Part shown: piece after piece, positions 24,006 to 33,864 of the stretch
How the letters are laid out: each line of letters opens with the position of its first letter
Position numbering within the stretch: the stretch's first letter is position 1
Source of the DNA: Elusimicrobiaceae bacterium
Lineage (GTDB): Bacteria > Elusimicrobiota > Elusimicrobia > Elusimicrobiales > Elusimicrobiaceae
Assembly (NCBI GenBank): GCA_017961585.1
Contig: JAGCWX010000013.1
Location: forward strand, 95,144 to 159,143
DNA: 64,000 bases
Direction of reading: 5' to 3'
Translations under genes and position numbers: made by a program
Notes under the pieces: model-generated
The model's input: the letters and a program-made list of their open reading frames with translations, nothing else
Told to the model about the DNA's origin: nothing
Databases searched by the model: none

Positions 24006-26087
24006 ATGAAGAATAAAAATAAAGTAGGAATGTATGTGCTGGTGTTAGCAGGTTGTTTACTGACGGCAGGAATGCCGGGCCATGCGGCTTCAGCAGAAAA
24101 ACAACTTCAAAAGGGCATTACCGCTTACCAACAAAATGACAACGATAAGGCCTTGGATTATTTTATCGATGTGTTGATGAATGGGGATAGCGAACAAGTA
24201 AGACAAGCCAATCAATATATTGATGCCATTCACAATCAAATCGGTGGAATTAAAAATCCAGTAGAAGTGGATATCAGCTTCCCTGATCAACCCACTCAAA
24301 CCATCATCAATAAGTCCGAAAATTTAGCCAACTATGGGACGGAACAACTTAGTACGTTGGCAGATCGGGCCGGAGATGTGGTTCAAGATGCCAATGATTT
24401 GATCAACAAAGAAAATAAAACGTTGACTGAACAAATTGAAGCGCGTCAGTTGGAAGGATATTTGCAAGAACAAGCTCAACCCATTGTGCAACAAAAAGCT
24501 GCTTTGTTGGAGCAACCTACTGTCTTGCAAGAAGAAATAGCCAATCAAGTAAATACTGCGCGGCAAGATTTGGAAGCCATTGCCAAAGAATTTAACGAGC
24601 AGAATATGCCTACGGAAGTAGTTCCTGCCGGCACCGCTAGAAAAGTAACAGCTGTGCAACCGGTGGTGCAGACCCCGGTAGAAACTCTTCCCGTAGTCAC
24701 GGAGCCCGTAATTGTTATCCCGGCGGGAAATGTCCCGGTTGATACCACGGTGCAAGAACCGGTAGCGGCTGCGCCCGTTTATACGCCCGTGGTTCCTACT
24801 ACGGCGTTGACGATGTCTCAAGCCAATCCGGATTCCGCCACCTTGTTTGCGGATTTAACGAGTGACGATGCTGTGCGCGCTCGCAACCTCTACACTGCCC
24901 AAAAATTACAAAGCATGAAGGACAGTGCCCTGGCTTCTCTATCTAGTGAACCGGGTGTACATGTTTACATGCGTGCGGATGGTCGGCCGGATGCAATTGA
25001 TATTGATGACGGAGTTCTTTTTCAAGGGAATTCCTTCCGCCCGGAATCGTTTTCTACCTTAAATGATATTTATGAAGTATTGGCTTTAACGCAAGATGCA
25101 CAATATGTTATTTTGCCTGCTGGTTCTTATACTGATGATGTAACGCTCGCCGGAATCCGCCAAGCGATGGCGCTTCATTCTTATTTAGTTAAAAGGGGCA
25201 TTTCTCAAGGCAAGCTGTACTATAATATGGGGTTAGTAGATCAAGAAGTCCCCGCACAATTTTCTAATTTAAAAGGTCTTTCTATCGTTTTTGATTATGA
25301 TGCCAAATTGCCTACTCGCTTAGTAGATAATGCTACGAATGAGACGGCTCCTCTTTTAAGCATGGCAATTGTGCCGCCGTGCCATGCAATTGACCGTTCG
25401 TTAGGGGAAGCTTACGCAATTGATTTTTCTGTTTTGGAAACCGTCGATACGTTAGATAACTGGATGTTACAAATTATTCAACACGGGCGTGACGGAAACT
25501 ATTATATTGTGCGCCAGTTGGAAGGGTTCGCTCCAGTTTATCACCAAATTTTGTGGAATGGCCGCAAGGGAATTATCGGGCCGGAATTGCCGTGTGGTAA
25601 ATATACGGTTGTGTTGACCGGCGTAGATGTAAAAGGGAACAAACAAACCTTGCGCCGCCGCTTGATTGTAAAATGCAATGGAACTGCTTCTCTTGGTTCT
25701 TGTGAAACAGGAACCTGCAACGTAAAAGCTACTGCTAAAAAAGCTACTGCCCTTAATTATAAGGCCGCTCGGTTGTGGAAAAAGCCCGGCCGTGTGATGG
25801 GGGGAGTAGCGAAAGAAGTAGTAGTGGAACAAAAAGTAGAAGAGGTTGCCCCGGCTGTGCAAGAACAAAGCACGGCTACCAGCACCAGTTCCAACACTTA
25901 TACGGTAACTAAAACGGTACGTAACATTGTAACGGATGATAACTCTAGCAGCAGCACGACGACTACTTCCTCTTATAGTGATGCGTATGCACCGTTACCG
26001 CCGGCTGATGCAGGTTATATCCCGGCTACAGCCAATCCGTATGATATGCCGTATGAGGAAGTATATACAGAAACGTCTACTTATTAA
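24006..26087 (+). CDS. large exported protein with degenerate OmpA-like and FlgD/Ig-like domains
   Basis: About 693 residues. The start is placed at ATG 24006 (MKNKNKVGMYVLVLAGCLLTAG..., signal peptide); ATG 23997 is in frame but has only 2 bases to AAGGA. After the signal comes a TPR-like stretch, a glutamine-rich coiled segment (to about 225), a Pro/Val linker, an OmpA-like fold (about 320-445, GIRQAMALHSYLVKRGISQGKLYYNMG) and an Ig/FlgD-like beta domain (WNGRKGIIGPELPCGKYTVVLTGVDVKGN). The tail is Ser/Thr-rich. It precedes the pilus cluster by 28 bases and may be a wall- or surface-linked accessory of it. Confidence 0.6.
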   Translation: MKNKNKVGMYVLVLAGCLLTAGMPGHAASAEKQLQKGITAYQQNDNDKALDYFIDVLMNGDSEQVRQANQYIDAIHNQIGGIKNPVEVDISFPDQPTQTIINKSENLANYGTEQLSTLADRAGDVVQDANDLINKENKTLTEQIEARQLEGYLQEQAQPIVQQKAALLEQPTVLQEEIANQVNTARQDLEAIAKEFNEQNMPTEVVPAGTARKVTAVQPVVQTPVETLPVVTEPVIVIPAGNVPVDTTVQEPVAAAPVYTPVVPTTALTMSQANPDSATLFADLTSDDAVRARNLYTAQKLQSMKDSALASLSSEPGVHVYMRADGRPDAIDIDDGVLFQGNSFRPESFSTLNDIYEVLALTQDAQYVILPAGSYTDDVTLAGIRQAMALHSYLVKRGISQGKLYYNMGLVDQEVPAQFSNLKGLSIVFDYDAKLPTRLVDNATNETAPLLSMAIVPPCHAIDRSLGEAYAIDFSVLETVDTLDNWMLQIIQHGRDGNYYIVRQLEGFAPVYHQILWNGRKGIIGPELPCGKYTVVLTGVDVKGNKQTLRRRLIVKCNGTASLGSCETGTCNVKATAKKATALNYKAARLWKKPGRVMGGVAKEVVVEQKVEEVAPAVQEQSTATSTSSNTYTVTKTVRNIVTDDNSSSSTTTTSSYSDAYAPLPPADAGYIPATANPYDMPYEEVYTETSTY

Positions 26088-26115
26088 TATAGAAGTTTAG
26101 GGGAAACTTGGGATT

Positions 26116-27723
26116 ATGAATTGGGCAGAGACTTTAATTGGCAATAACATGAATGCGCACCCCGATTGTTTAGGGCTCTATATCGGGGTAAACGAAATCT
26201 ACGTGGCGCAAAGTGCCAAAAAAGACGGCGGAACGGTATTGGAATCGTTGATTCGTGTGCCGGTTAACATACCCGACCGCAGCAAATTAAAACCGCTGGA
26301 TTTGAACGAATCCTACTTTACGATGGATTACTGGCTGGATGCCTTAACGAAGGTGACCTCCAAAAAATCGTGGAGTACCAATAAGGTTGTGGTCAGTTTA
26401 GCACCGGAGTTTTGTTTGCTTCGCCACTTTGTCATTTCCATGCCCCTGAAACGTAAAGAATGGGCCGAAGGGGTTCCCACGGAAGCGCGCAAGTACATCC
26501 ATTTCCCCTTTGAAAAAGCTACCTACGCCTATTACGTGTATGATTTTGAAACCGCTGCCACCAAGCAGCACCACTTAGGTGTTGTGTTTACCTTGACGAC
26601 CAAGCTGATTATTTCCCGCTTGGAAAAAGGGCTCAAAACGGTAGGATTTGATTTGGTATCGGTAGAACCTTCCAGCTTATCTTTGGGCCGCGCCTTTATA
26701 GATAACGATAAAGAAGCTGTTGGAAACACAGGACGGATTTATTCCTTCTTTGGGAAGGATATGGCCAGTTTTGTGTTTTTAAATGGCACCGTTCCTTTGT
26801 TAGAACGGGATATGGAAATCATTGGTTCCATCCCGGCGGAAAGACGGCGTTTGGAAATTGCCAATAGCACCGAATTTATTGCCAAACAGCTGGAAAAAGA
26901 TCCCTTTGAAGAAGCGGTAATTACGGGATATCAAATTGATCCGTGGGTGCCCGTGTTGGAAGCGGATGCCCACAAACCCGTGCGCAGATGGGATTTGCGC
27001 GAAGTGTTTGGTATTGAAACCAAAGCCGTTGGCGAAGTAGCTGCCATTGGGGCCAGCGGTAAATTCTTTGATACCAAAATGCCGGATATTGATTTTACAA
27101 AGGGAAAACGCTTAAGCTCTTATGAGTTTAACGCCAGCTGGATGTTTTGGAAGATTACCTTTGTGTTAATTGCCCTAATGCTTTTGTTCTTAGGGAAAAG
27201 TTATTTAGGCATGCTCTATGCCAATTATCAATTAAAGAAAAAGAATATAGAGACCGGCCAAACGGTGGAAGATTTTAGAGGATTGGACTACACGCAAATC
27301 CAAACAAACTTGGACAATATTAAATCTCAAAACGACGAGTTGACGGACGTTTATGTAAACAGTCCCTTGATTACCCCTGTATTGGTAGCGGTAGCGCGTT
27401 CAGTTCCGTCCAACATATGGTTAAGCAAAATTTCTTACTCGGCACCTTTCCCGGCTCAGCGTAAAGGGGAAGGAAGTTTGACGCTGGAAGGTTCCATTAG
27501 CTCGGGTAGAGATGGTGGGGAAGACTTGACGGTGGGGAGCCGTTTTAAAGATAGTTTAGCCCGTCAATCGGCGTTGCGTCGGTTATGTCGTAACGCAAAT
27601 ATTCGTTACTCCAACATTGCAGGGTCTTCTAGCAGTAACAAAAATCAAACCCAGCAGAAAGCGGGTAAAGAGACCCAGTTTGTGTTAACGTGTAGCAACG
27701 AAACTAAATCGGGGAGACATTAA
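26116..27723 (+). CDS. PilM-PilN fusion, type IV pilus inner-membrane platform
   Basis: A 535-residue protein. Residues 1-340 follow the actin-like PilM/GspL pattern (LGLYIGVNEIYVAQS; NKVVVSLAPEFCLLRHFVISMP; GFDLVSVEPSSLSLGRAF). A membrane helix follows (about 345-365, WMFWKITFVLIALMLLFLG), then a PilN-like periplasmic part (coiled segment, PVLVAVARSVPSNIWLSKISYS, GSLTLEGSISSG). In most bacteria PilM and PilN are separate and interact through the PilN N-terminal tail; here they are one chain, as in GspL of type II secretion. It is followed directly by PilO, PilP and the secretin. Confidence 0.8.
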   Translation: MNWAETLIGNNMNAHPDCLGLYIGVNEIYVAQSAKKDGGTVLESLIRVPVNIPDRSKLKPLDLNESYFTMDYWLDALTKVTSKKSWSTNKVVVSLAPEFCLLRHFVISMPLKRKEWAEGVPTEARKYIHFPFEKATYAYYVYDFETAATKQHHLGVVFTLTTKLIISRLEKGLKTVGFDLVSVEPSSLSLGRAFIDNDKEAVGNTGRIYSFFGKDMASFVFLNGTVPLLERDMEIIGSIPAERRRLEIANSTEFIAKQLEKDPFEEAVITGYQIDPWVPVLEADAHKPVRRWDLREVFGIETKAVGEVAAIGASGKFFDTKMPDIDFTKGKRLSSYEFNASWMFWKITFVLIALMLLFLGKSYLGMLYANYQLKKKNIETGQTVEDFRGLDYTQIQTNLDNIKSQNDELTDVYVNSPLITPVLVAVARSVPSNIWLSKISYSAPFPAQRKGEGSLTLEGSISSGRDGGEDLTVGSRFKDSLARQSALRRLCRNANIRYSNIAGSSSSNKNQTQQKAGKETQFVLTCSNETKSGRH

Positions 27724-27726
27724 GCT

Positions 27727-28557
27727 ATGGCTTTGGATTTAGAGAAATTAAAACAGAAATTTTCAGCAGATAAAATGAAGTCTTTGCTTTCAGGGAAGAA
27801 AGCACCCGAAGGGGCTCCCGTAAGCAAAGAGGAGAACCCGCTTATCGTTAACGCCAAACAAGGTTTTAATGACGTTAAAACGGTTTTTGAAGAGGGGAAA
27901 TATAAACTATTTGTTGGGCAAATAGTGGCTTTGGCGCTTGTATTTTTATTGGTAAAATACGCCAGTGGTAAATTGGTAGAGCACCAAAATGATTTGTGGA
28001 AGAAGATGAAAGCCATTAACATGGAAGAATTAAATAAAGATGACTATTTGGCCAATAAGCAACATTTATTGCAGTTGGAGCCGTTGTTCCCGGACAATAA
28101 TCAGCGCAACGAATGGTTCTTGCGTCAAATGATTGATTTGTTGGATTCGCATAATTTGCCTTCCAATATCAGTGGTGATATTTCGGAAGATTCTTCCAAC
28201 AGTGTCTATATTGTAATGCGCCGCCCGTTGAACACGGAACAAACTTTTAAAGAAGTAGGCAAGTTGATTTCCGATATTGAAAACGGGGACGAATTTTTGC
28301 GCGTGTCCGACATTACAATTAGCAAAATGACGGACTCGGCTTCTTTAGGGAAAAACAAAGTTACCATGACGCTGGGAACGGTATTCCCCAAAGAGAAATA
28401 CGCCTCTAAACTATTTAAAGATTATGCCCAGCAAATGGTCAAATTGCAGCAGCAAAAAGCGGCGGCCGCACAACCCCCGGCGCAACCTGCAGCAGAGCAG
28501 AAGCCAGAAGCTGAGCAGAAGGCAGCCGAGCAGAAACCGGCGGAGGGAGCCAAATGA
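27727..28557 (+). CDS. PilO-like pilus assembly protein
   Basis: A 276-residue bitopic membrane protein: about 55 cytoplasmic residues, one helix (KLFVGQIVALALVFLLVKYAS), a coiled stretch (LVEHQNDLWKKMKAINMEELNKDDY), and a ferredoxin-like periplasmic domain, ending in an Ala/Gln/Glu/Pro-rich tail. Identity rests mainly on its position between PilMN and PilP and on the topology; PilO sequences are poorly conserved. The stop overlaps the next gene (ATGA). Confidence 0.7.
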   Translation: MALDLEKLKQKFSADKMKSLLSGKKAPEGAPVSKEENPLIVNAKQGFNDVKTVFEEGKYKLFVGQIVALALVFLLVKYASGKLVEHQNDLWKKMKAINMEELNKDDYLANKQHLLQLEPLFPDNNQRNEWFLRQMIDLLDSHNLPSNISGDISEDSSNSVYIVMRRPLNTEQTFKEVGKLISDIENGDEFLRVSDITISKMTDSASLGKNKVTMTLGTVFPKEKYASKLFKDYAQQMVKLQQQKAAAAQPPAQPAAEQKPEAEQKAAEQKPAEGAK

Positions 28558-29105
28558 GAGGAAAGAATCTCTTTTTAATTGGGTTACTTAGTAGCACTTT
28601 AGTAGTGACTTTTAGTGCTGCGTCTTGGGGACAAATGGAAGAGTCGGGATCTTCCACTGAGGCCTCGGCTTCTCGGGCCGGTGGCGACGGATCTTGGGAT
28701 GGTTCTTACGTGCGGGAACAATTGGTAAAACCGAGTGTCAATTTCCCGGCGCAAATTAAGGATCCAACCCTTTCCCCGGATGATGTGTTGCTTTTGAAAC
28801 ACCGTGAGCAACAGCGCTTGGCGGCGGAAGCAGCCGAACGTAAACGCCAGGAAGAAGCCGAACGTAAACGCCGTGCGGAAGAAGAAAAGAAACGGCAATG
28901 GGAACTTATGTTACTTAAAGACCCGACCATTTTAATCCGCGATAAAATTCATATCGGTGGAATTATTGATAAAGAAGTTTTAATCGGCGGGAAATTGTAT
29001 ACTATTGGTAATACATATATGGGGGCCAAAATTGTGGCCGTCAGCCCGGATTCGGTTACCTTCTCGTACAAAGGACATAAATTTGTGCGACGGGTGAAGC
29101 TGTAA
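28554..29105 (+). CDS. PilP-like pilus assembly protein
   Basis: A 183-residue exported protein with signal peptide (GKNLFLIGLLSSTLVVTFSAASWG), a disordered middle, a charged helix (residues ~75-115, rich in Arg/Glu/Lys) and a C-terminal beta domain (IHIGGIIDKEVLIGGKLYTIGNTYMGAKIVAVSPDSVTFSYKGHKFVRRV) of the PilP/GspC homology-region type that docks onto the secretin. No lipobox is seen. Place and domain fit PilP; GspC-like naming is equally possible. Confidence 0.7.
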   Translation: MRGKNLFLIGLLSSTLVVTFSAASWGQMEESGSSTEASASRAGGDGSWDGSYVREQLVKPSVNFPAQIKDPTLSPDDVLLLKHREQQRLAAEAAERKRQEEAERKRRAEEEKKRQWELMLLKDPTILIRDKIHIGGIIDKEVLIGGKLYTIGNTYMGAKIVAVSPDSVTFSYKGHKFVRRVKL

Positions 29106-29153
29106 AAAGATTTGTAGTATTTAGTTAATTTGTAGGACTCACACAGGAGGATT

Positions 29154-30728
29154 ATGACAAAACGTTTAGCAGTACTACTGGCGGGTGTGATTACCGCGGG
29201 AATGACTGGTACCGCTTTTGCTCAGCAAGAACGGCAGGTTTTACCCAGTGATGACACCATTGCTTTAACGGAGGACGTTGCTACAGCAAGCCCGTCCGCC
29301 GCTACGGACCTGTACAAGGAAGTGGAAGTTTCCTCTCCCTTGGATAGAAAAGTGTCCATCCGGGTAGCCAATGTGCCGATATCGGCCTTCTTGAACAGCA
29401 TTACTACCCAGGCCAAAATTAACTTTATTATGAGCGAAGAATTCGCTAATAAAAAAGTAACGGCCTCTTTAACGCGTGTAACGGTGCGCGAAGCGTTAGA
29501 TACGTTGTTGCGTGTACACGGCTTGGCTTACCAACGTATCGGTAAGAGCGATAGCTACGTGGTCACCAAACGTTCCAACGACGCTCCGGACACGATTACC
29601 AAGATTTATACGCTTAGCTACATCTCTTTACAAGGGATTGGTTCTGCTCAAAGCGAACTGAACAGCATCATGCCGCAAGACGTTTCCAGCGGTAGTGGGA
29701 TGAGTTCAGGTATGGGCATGCACAACAGTGGAATCAGTTCTGGCACAGGGGATTCTTATGCTAGTGGTTCTACAATTACCAGCATTGTAAGCAGCATGCT
29801 TTCCCCTGTGGGTAAAATTGCGGTAGATCCGCGCACGAACAAGTTAATTATTACCGACGTGCCGGAAATCTTCCCGCAAGTTGAAAATATTTTAGCGGAA
29901 TTGGATATCAAACCGCCGCAGATTTTAATTGAGGCCCAAATCGTTGAAGTTACCAAATCCAGCGGTCTTAGCGTGGGCTTTGAATACGGTGGAAGCGATG
30001 GAACGTTATTGTCTGTTTCTGCTCCTTCCCGTTCCATAACTGGAGATACTTTTCACGGTTGGGGTAAAAATAACGTTAAATTACACGGCTGGGACTGGAT
30101 TTTCCCTAGATGGGCTGAAAGTCCCAGTGAGGGCGGTAGCTCTTCTTCGGAAGGTGGAGAGTCTGGCTCTAGTGGAACAAAGGCTGGTTTGTTGGACTTT
30201 TCTGCTTTTAACATTGTAATTAAATCCTTGTTAAGCCGTGGGGAAGCCAAATACTTAGGGAAACCCAAAGTGGTTACCTTGAACAACAAAACCGCTACCA
30301 TTACCATTTCAACGGATGCGGCCATTGGGGAAACTACCACCCAATCCGGAGGTACGGACTCCCAAACTACCACGACCAAAGCCGCAGAAAGAAAACGGGT
30401 CGGTTTAACCTTGCAGGTTACCCCGCAGGTAAACCGCGAAGGGTTTGTAACCTTGTACGTGCAGCCCTCTTATTCGGACGTGGTGGCTTCGGCTATAAAA
30501 GATACCTATGACACCACTACCCGTGCCGCTGCTACGTTGGTACGTGTGAAAAACGGACAAACGGTGGTTATCGGTGGATTGTTGAGTTCTCGCGAAATGG
30601 ATCAAACCCGCAAAGTACCGCTGCTGGGCGACATCCCGGTACTCGGGTGGTTGTTCACCAGCCGTTCTAAAGATAAAACGACGACGGACTTAGTCATCTT
30701 CATTACGCCGACCATTTTGGCGGAGTAA
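29154..30728 (+). CDS. pilQ: secretin (PilQ/GspD family)
   Basis: Outer-membrane secretin channel for the pilus. After a signal peptide there is an STN/N-terminal domain (VSIRVANVPISAFLNSITTQAKINFIMSEEFANKKVTASLTRVTVREALDTLL), an N1-like domain with a Gly/Ser-rich insert, and the secretin core ending RVKNGQTVVIGGLLSSREMDQTRKVPLLGDIPVLGWLFTSR...DLVIFITPTIL. At 524 residues it is short for PilQ: no AMIN domains and few N domains. The ribosome-binding site CAGGAGG is strong. Confidence 0.92.
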   Translation: MTKRLAVLLAGVITAGMTGTAFAQQERQVLPSDDTIALTEDVATASPSAATDLYKEVEVSSPLDRKVSIRVANVPISAFLNSITTQAKINFIMSEEFANKKVTASLTRVTVREALDTLLRVHGLAYQRIGKSDSYVVTKRSNDAPDTITKIYTLSYISLQGIGSAQSELNSIMPQDVSSGSGMSSGMGMHNSGISSGTGDSYASGSTITSIVSSMLSPVGKIAVDPRTNKLIITDVPEIFPQVENILAELDIKPPQILIEAQIVEVTKSSGLSVGFEYGGSDGTLLSVSAPSRSITGDTFHGWGKNNVKLHGWDWIFPRWAESPSEGGSSSSEGGESGSSGTKAGLLDFSAFNIVIKSLLSRGEAKYLGKPKVVTLNNKTATITISTDAAIGETTTQSGGTDSQTTTTKAAERKRVGLTLQVTPQVNREGFVTLYVQPSYSDVVASAIKDTYDTTTRAAATLVRVKNGQTVVIGGLLSSREMDQTRKVPLLGDIPVLGWLFTSRSKDKTTTDLVIFITPTILAE

Positions 30729-30741
30729 GTGTGAGTATTTA

Positions 30742-30770
30742 ACCTGCCCCCACTTGGGTGGGGGCAGGTG
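30742..30770 (+). other. strong hairpin between the secretin and PilB genes
   Basis: CCTGCCCCCAC/GTGGGGGCAGG stem with a TTG loop, not followed by a T run. It could stabilise or attenuate the message rather than end it. Confidence 0.55.
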
Positions 30771-30807
30771 TCTATGCAATGTTGTAAAGTTGTACGGGGA
30801 ATGGGAA

Positions 30808-32550
30808 ATGGCAAAACAATTAAACGAAATTTTACTAGAACAGGGTAAATTAACACCCGAGCAAGACAAACAAGTTCAGCTGTATGCTAAACAAAACAAT
30901 ATTTCCATAGCGGATGCTATTTTGCGCTTTGGGTTTGCTACGGAAGAACAGGTTACTATTGCACTTTCCAAACATTTTGCAATTCCCTATGCGTCTAAAG
31001 AAAACGGCATTTTGGTGCCGGAGCGCGAACAAAACCTGCAGGATATCATTAACGAAAAATTTGCGCGTGAAAACATGGTCGTCCCGTTGTTTATTGAGGA
31101 CGATTCCTTGGCTATTGCTCTTTTAGACCCTACCAATTTATTTTTAATTGAAAATATTAAAATGATGTCCGGCAAGCAGATACAGCCGTTCATCACCACC
31201 AAATCCCAATTATTAGGGGTTATTGATAGTTTTTATTCCAACAAAAACCTGTTAGAAGAAGTATTAAACGAAACCATACGGACCACGCCGGTGGATGCCG
31301 CCGCGCAAGCCGCCAGTGACGAAGAAGTGGAAGTTACCGGTGTGCTGGATTTGGACCGCATGGACCAAAATTCTTCGCAATATGTAAAGCAGGTAAACGC
31401 TATTTTGCGCCAAGCTATTTCCGAGCGCGCCAGTGATATTCACTTGGAACTATTTGATGAACGCGTCAGCTTGCGTTTCCGCATTGACGGTTCTCTTTAT
31501 GAACGTACGGCACCCGCTAAGGACGCTGTAAACGCGATTATTTCTCGTATTAAAATTTTGTCTAAGCTAGACATTGCTGAAAAACGTCTTCCGCAGGACG
31601 GAAGTTTTACCATCCGTTATCAAAACCGCTCCATTGAAGTCCGTGTGTCTGTGTGCCCGGCAGTATATGGGGAAAAGTTAGTGCTTCGTATCTTGGATAA
31701 AGGTACGGGGGAAATGAATATTGATAAATTGGGTTTTGAGCCCGAGCAGAAAAAGGCCTTCTTGGAAGCTGCCAACCTGCCGCACGGATTGATCTTTTTG
31801 ACAGGGCCTACCGGTTCGGGTAAATCAACTACGTTAAACGCGGTACTTACCACTATCCGTACAACCGAGCTAAACTACATGACGTTGGAAGACCCGGTAG
31901 AATATAAACTGGCGGGTATTAGCCAGGTGCAGGTGAAGCCGGCCATTGGGCTTACCTTTGCAGCGGGGTTACGTTCTTTCTTACGTCAAGACCCGGATGT
32001 AATTCTGGTGGGGGAAGTCCGCGATAACGAAACCGCCGAGGCCTGCTTAAAAGCGGCCCTTACCGGTCACTTGGTGCTTTCCACCTTGCACACCAACGAC
32101 GCGTTGGGTGCTATTCCGCGTTTAATTGACATGGGGATGGAACCGTTCTTACTTTCCAGCTCTTTGGCTCTTGTGGCGGCGCAACGTTTGGTGCGTGTGT
32201 TATGCCCGTACTGCAAAGTGCCCCACATTCCCGATCCGGCCATGTTGGCGCGTATTATCAAAGAGGGCCATTTGAACCCCAAAGAACAAAATACTTGGAC
32301 GTTTTTTAAATCCGTAGGATGCCCCAAGTGTTTTGGTACGGGCTACACGGGCCGCCGTGCTATTTTTGAAGTATACCGCATGACGGAAGAAATGCGCAAT
32401 ATTATTTACAAAACGCAGGATTTGATTGAACTGCGTAAAGCAGCCAACCGCTCAGGCGCGCTGAACTTGCGCGGTAACGGCTGGCACAAAGTGGTGCGCG
32501 GCATTACCACAATTGATGAGATTTTAAGTGTTACTACGGCAGACGAGTAA
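30808..32550 (+). CDS. pilB: type IV pilus extension ATPase PilB/GspE
   Basis: Cytoplasmic hexameric ATPase that drives pilus polymerisation. The start is ATG 30808 with GGGGA 7 bases upstream (580 residues). An N-terminal MshEN-like domain (to about 160) precedes the motor: Walker A GPTGSGKSTT, Asp box (TLEDPVEYK), Walker B DPDVILVGEVRDNETAE, His box (LVLSTLHTNDA), and the zinc-binding tetracysteine set CPYC...CPKCFGTGY. No retraction ATPase (PilT) gene is found nearby, which points to a slow or non-retracting pilus or a pseudopilus. Confidence 0.93.
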   Translation: MAKQLNEILLEQGKLTPEQDKQVQLYAKQNNISIADAILRFGFATEEQVTIALSKHFAIPYASKENGILVPEREQNLQDIINEKFARENMVVPLFIEDDSLAIALLDPTNLFLIENIKMMSGKQIQPFITTKSQLLGVIDSFYSNKNLLEEVLNETIRTTPVDAAAQAASDEEVEVTGVLDLDRMDQNSSQYVKQVNAILRQAISERASDIHLELFDERVSLRFRIDGSLYERTAPAKDAVNAIISRIKILSKLDIAEKRLPQDGSFTIRYQNRSIEVRVSVCPAVYGEKLVLRILDKGTGEMNIDKLGFEPEQKKAFLEAANLPHGLIFLTGPTGSGKSTTLNAVLTTIRTTELNYMTLEDPVEYKLAGISQVQVKPAIGLTFAAGLRSFLRQDPDVILVGEVRDNETAEACLKAALTGHLVLSTLHTNDALGAIPRLIDMGMEPFLLSSSLALVAAQRLVRVLCPYCKVPHIPDPAMLARIIKEGHLNPKEQNTWTFFKSVGCPKCFGTGYTGRRAIFEVYRMTEEMRNIIYKTQDLIELRKAANRSGALNLRGNGWHKVVRGITTIDEILSVTTADE

Positions 32551-32573
32551 TGAAATAAATAGAGGGTTTAATT

Positions 32574-33794
32574 ATGCCAAAATATACATATAAAGTTAGA
32601 GACGAGCAAGGTAAAACGTTTACCGGGTCGTACACGACGGACAATAAAGAACGCCTGATTACGGCCTTGCAAAACAAGGGATACTTGGTGCTGGAAATTA
32701 CGGAAGCAAGCAAAGGGTTGTTTGCCTCCAAAGCCGGTCCGCGCCGCAAAGGCGGCAAAGTGCCGGGGCACGTACTTGCGTTCTTTGCTGAACAGCTTTC
32801 CACCCTAATTGCCGGGGGTGTGCCGTTGGTGCGCGCCGTGGCATTGTTGGGGCAATATTCTTCTCACCCGACGTTAGGGATGGTGCTTAACCAAGTAGCG
32901 CACGATATTTCGGGCGGGCAATCTTTGCACGAAGCTATGGCCCAACACCCCAAAACGTTTAACCATGTGTGGTTATCCTTAATTGAGGCGGGGGAAGTCG
33001 GCGGTACGATTGCCGATACGCTCATGCAGCTTTCCATTTACACCAAAACGCAAGAAGGGATGAAGAGCAAAATCATTACCGCTATTACGTACCCGGCCAT
33101 TTTGTGTGTGGCCTCCGTGGGCGTATTGATTTACTTCATCGTGGGGATTGTACCTACCTTTGCCCAAATATTTGCGGACTTTAACTTAACGCTTCCTACG
33201 CTTACCATCGTCGTGTTGAAGGTATCCAGTTTGATTACCAACCACGCGGTGCTGATTATCTTGACGATTGTGGCGCTGATTTTTGCGTTCCGTTTTTACA
33301 TTCACACTCCTACCGGGCGCAAAAAATGGCATAACTTCTTAATTACCATGCCTATTTTTGGTAATTTTATCCGCAACATTTACTATACGCGTATGCTTTC
33401 TACCCTCTCTACGCTCTTGCGCAGCGGGGTAACCATTTTGAACGCAATTACGGTATTGGAAGAAGCTTTTGAAGGCAACGTGATTTTGCGTAACGCGTTG
33501 CGTTCCGTGCGTGCGGATGTGGCCGCCGGTAGATCTATTTCCGATGCGTTTGCCGCTACGGCGGTTTTCCCGGGGTTGATGACAGAAATGATGAAAATGG
33601 GGGAAGAATCTGGTAAACTCCCCAGCATTATTGCTACCCTGTCTAAGTTCTATGCCGACGCGGTGGACCAATTTATTGCCCGTTTCTCGGCGGTAATTGA
33701 CCCGATTTTGATTGTGGGCGTAGGTGTGCTGATTGGTATTATTGTGGCCTCCATCTTCCTGCCTATTTTCAAGCTGTCTCAAATCGGCAGTTAG
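32574..33794 (+). CDS. pilC: inner-membrane platform protein PilC/GspF
   Basis: A 406-residue protein with two T2SSF cytoplasmic domains (about 70-190 and 270-395), each followed by membrane helices, three in all. Typical blocks: FFAEQLSTLIAGGVPLVRAVALLG, LIEAGEVGGTIADTLMQLS, YTRMLSTLSTLLRSGVTILNAI and MGEESGKLPSIIATLSKFYADAVDQF. It links the motor ATPase to the pilus base. Follows pilB by 23 bases. Confidence 0.93.
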   Translation: MPKYTYKVRDEQGKTFTGSYTTDNKERLITALQNKGYLVLEITEASKGLFASKAGPRRKGGKVPGHVLAFFAEQLSTLIAGGVPLVRAVALLGQYSSHPTLGMVLNQVAHDISGGQSLHEAMAQHPKTFNHVWLSLIEAGEVGGTIADTLMQLSIYTKTQEGMKSKIITAITYPAILCVASVGVLIYFIVGIVPTFAQIFADFNLTLPTLTIVVLKVSSLITNHAVLIILTIVALIFAFRFYIHTPTGRKKWHNFLITMPIFGNFIRNIYYTRMLSTLSTLLRSGVTILNAITVLEEAFEGNVILRNALRSVRADVAAGRSISDAFAATAVFPGLMTEMMKMGEESGKLPSIIATLSKFYADAVDQFIARFSAVIDPILIVGVGVLIGIIVASIFLPIFKLSQIGS

Positions 33795-33807
33795 GGAAAA
33801 TTCGGGC

Positions 33808-33835
33808 TTGACAAACCGCCGTTTTGCCCTATACT
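33808..33835 (+). promoter_or_regulatory. sigma70 promoter of the minor-pilin operon
   Basis: TTGACA (33808-33813), 16-base spacer, TATACT (33830-33835), 29 bases before the first minor pilin ATG. It is the most classical -35/-10 pair in the window and would allow the minor pilins to be expressed apart from the assembly genes. Confidence 0.65.
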
Positions 33836-33864
33836 TAAGGTAAGGGCCGGATGAGGAGAAAACT

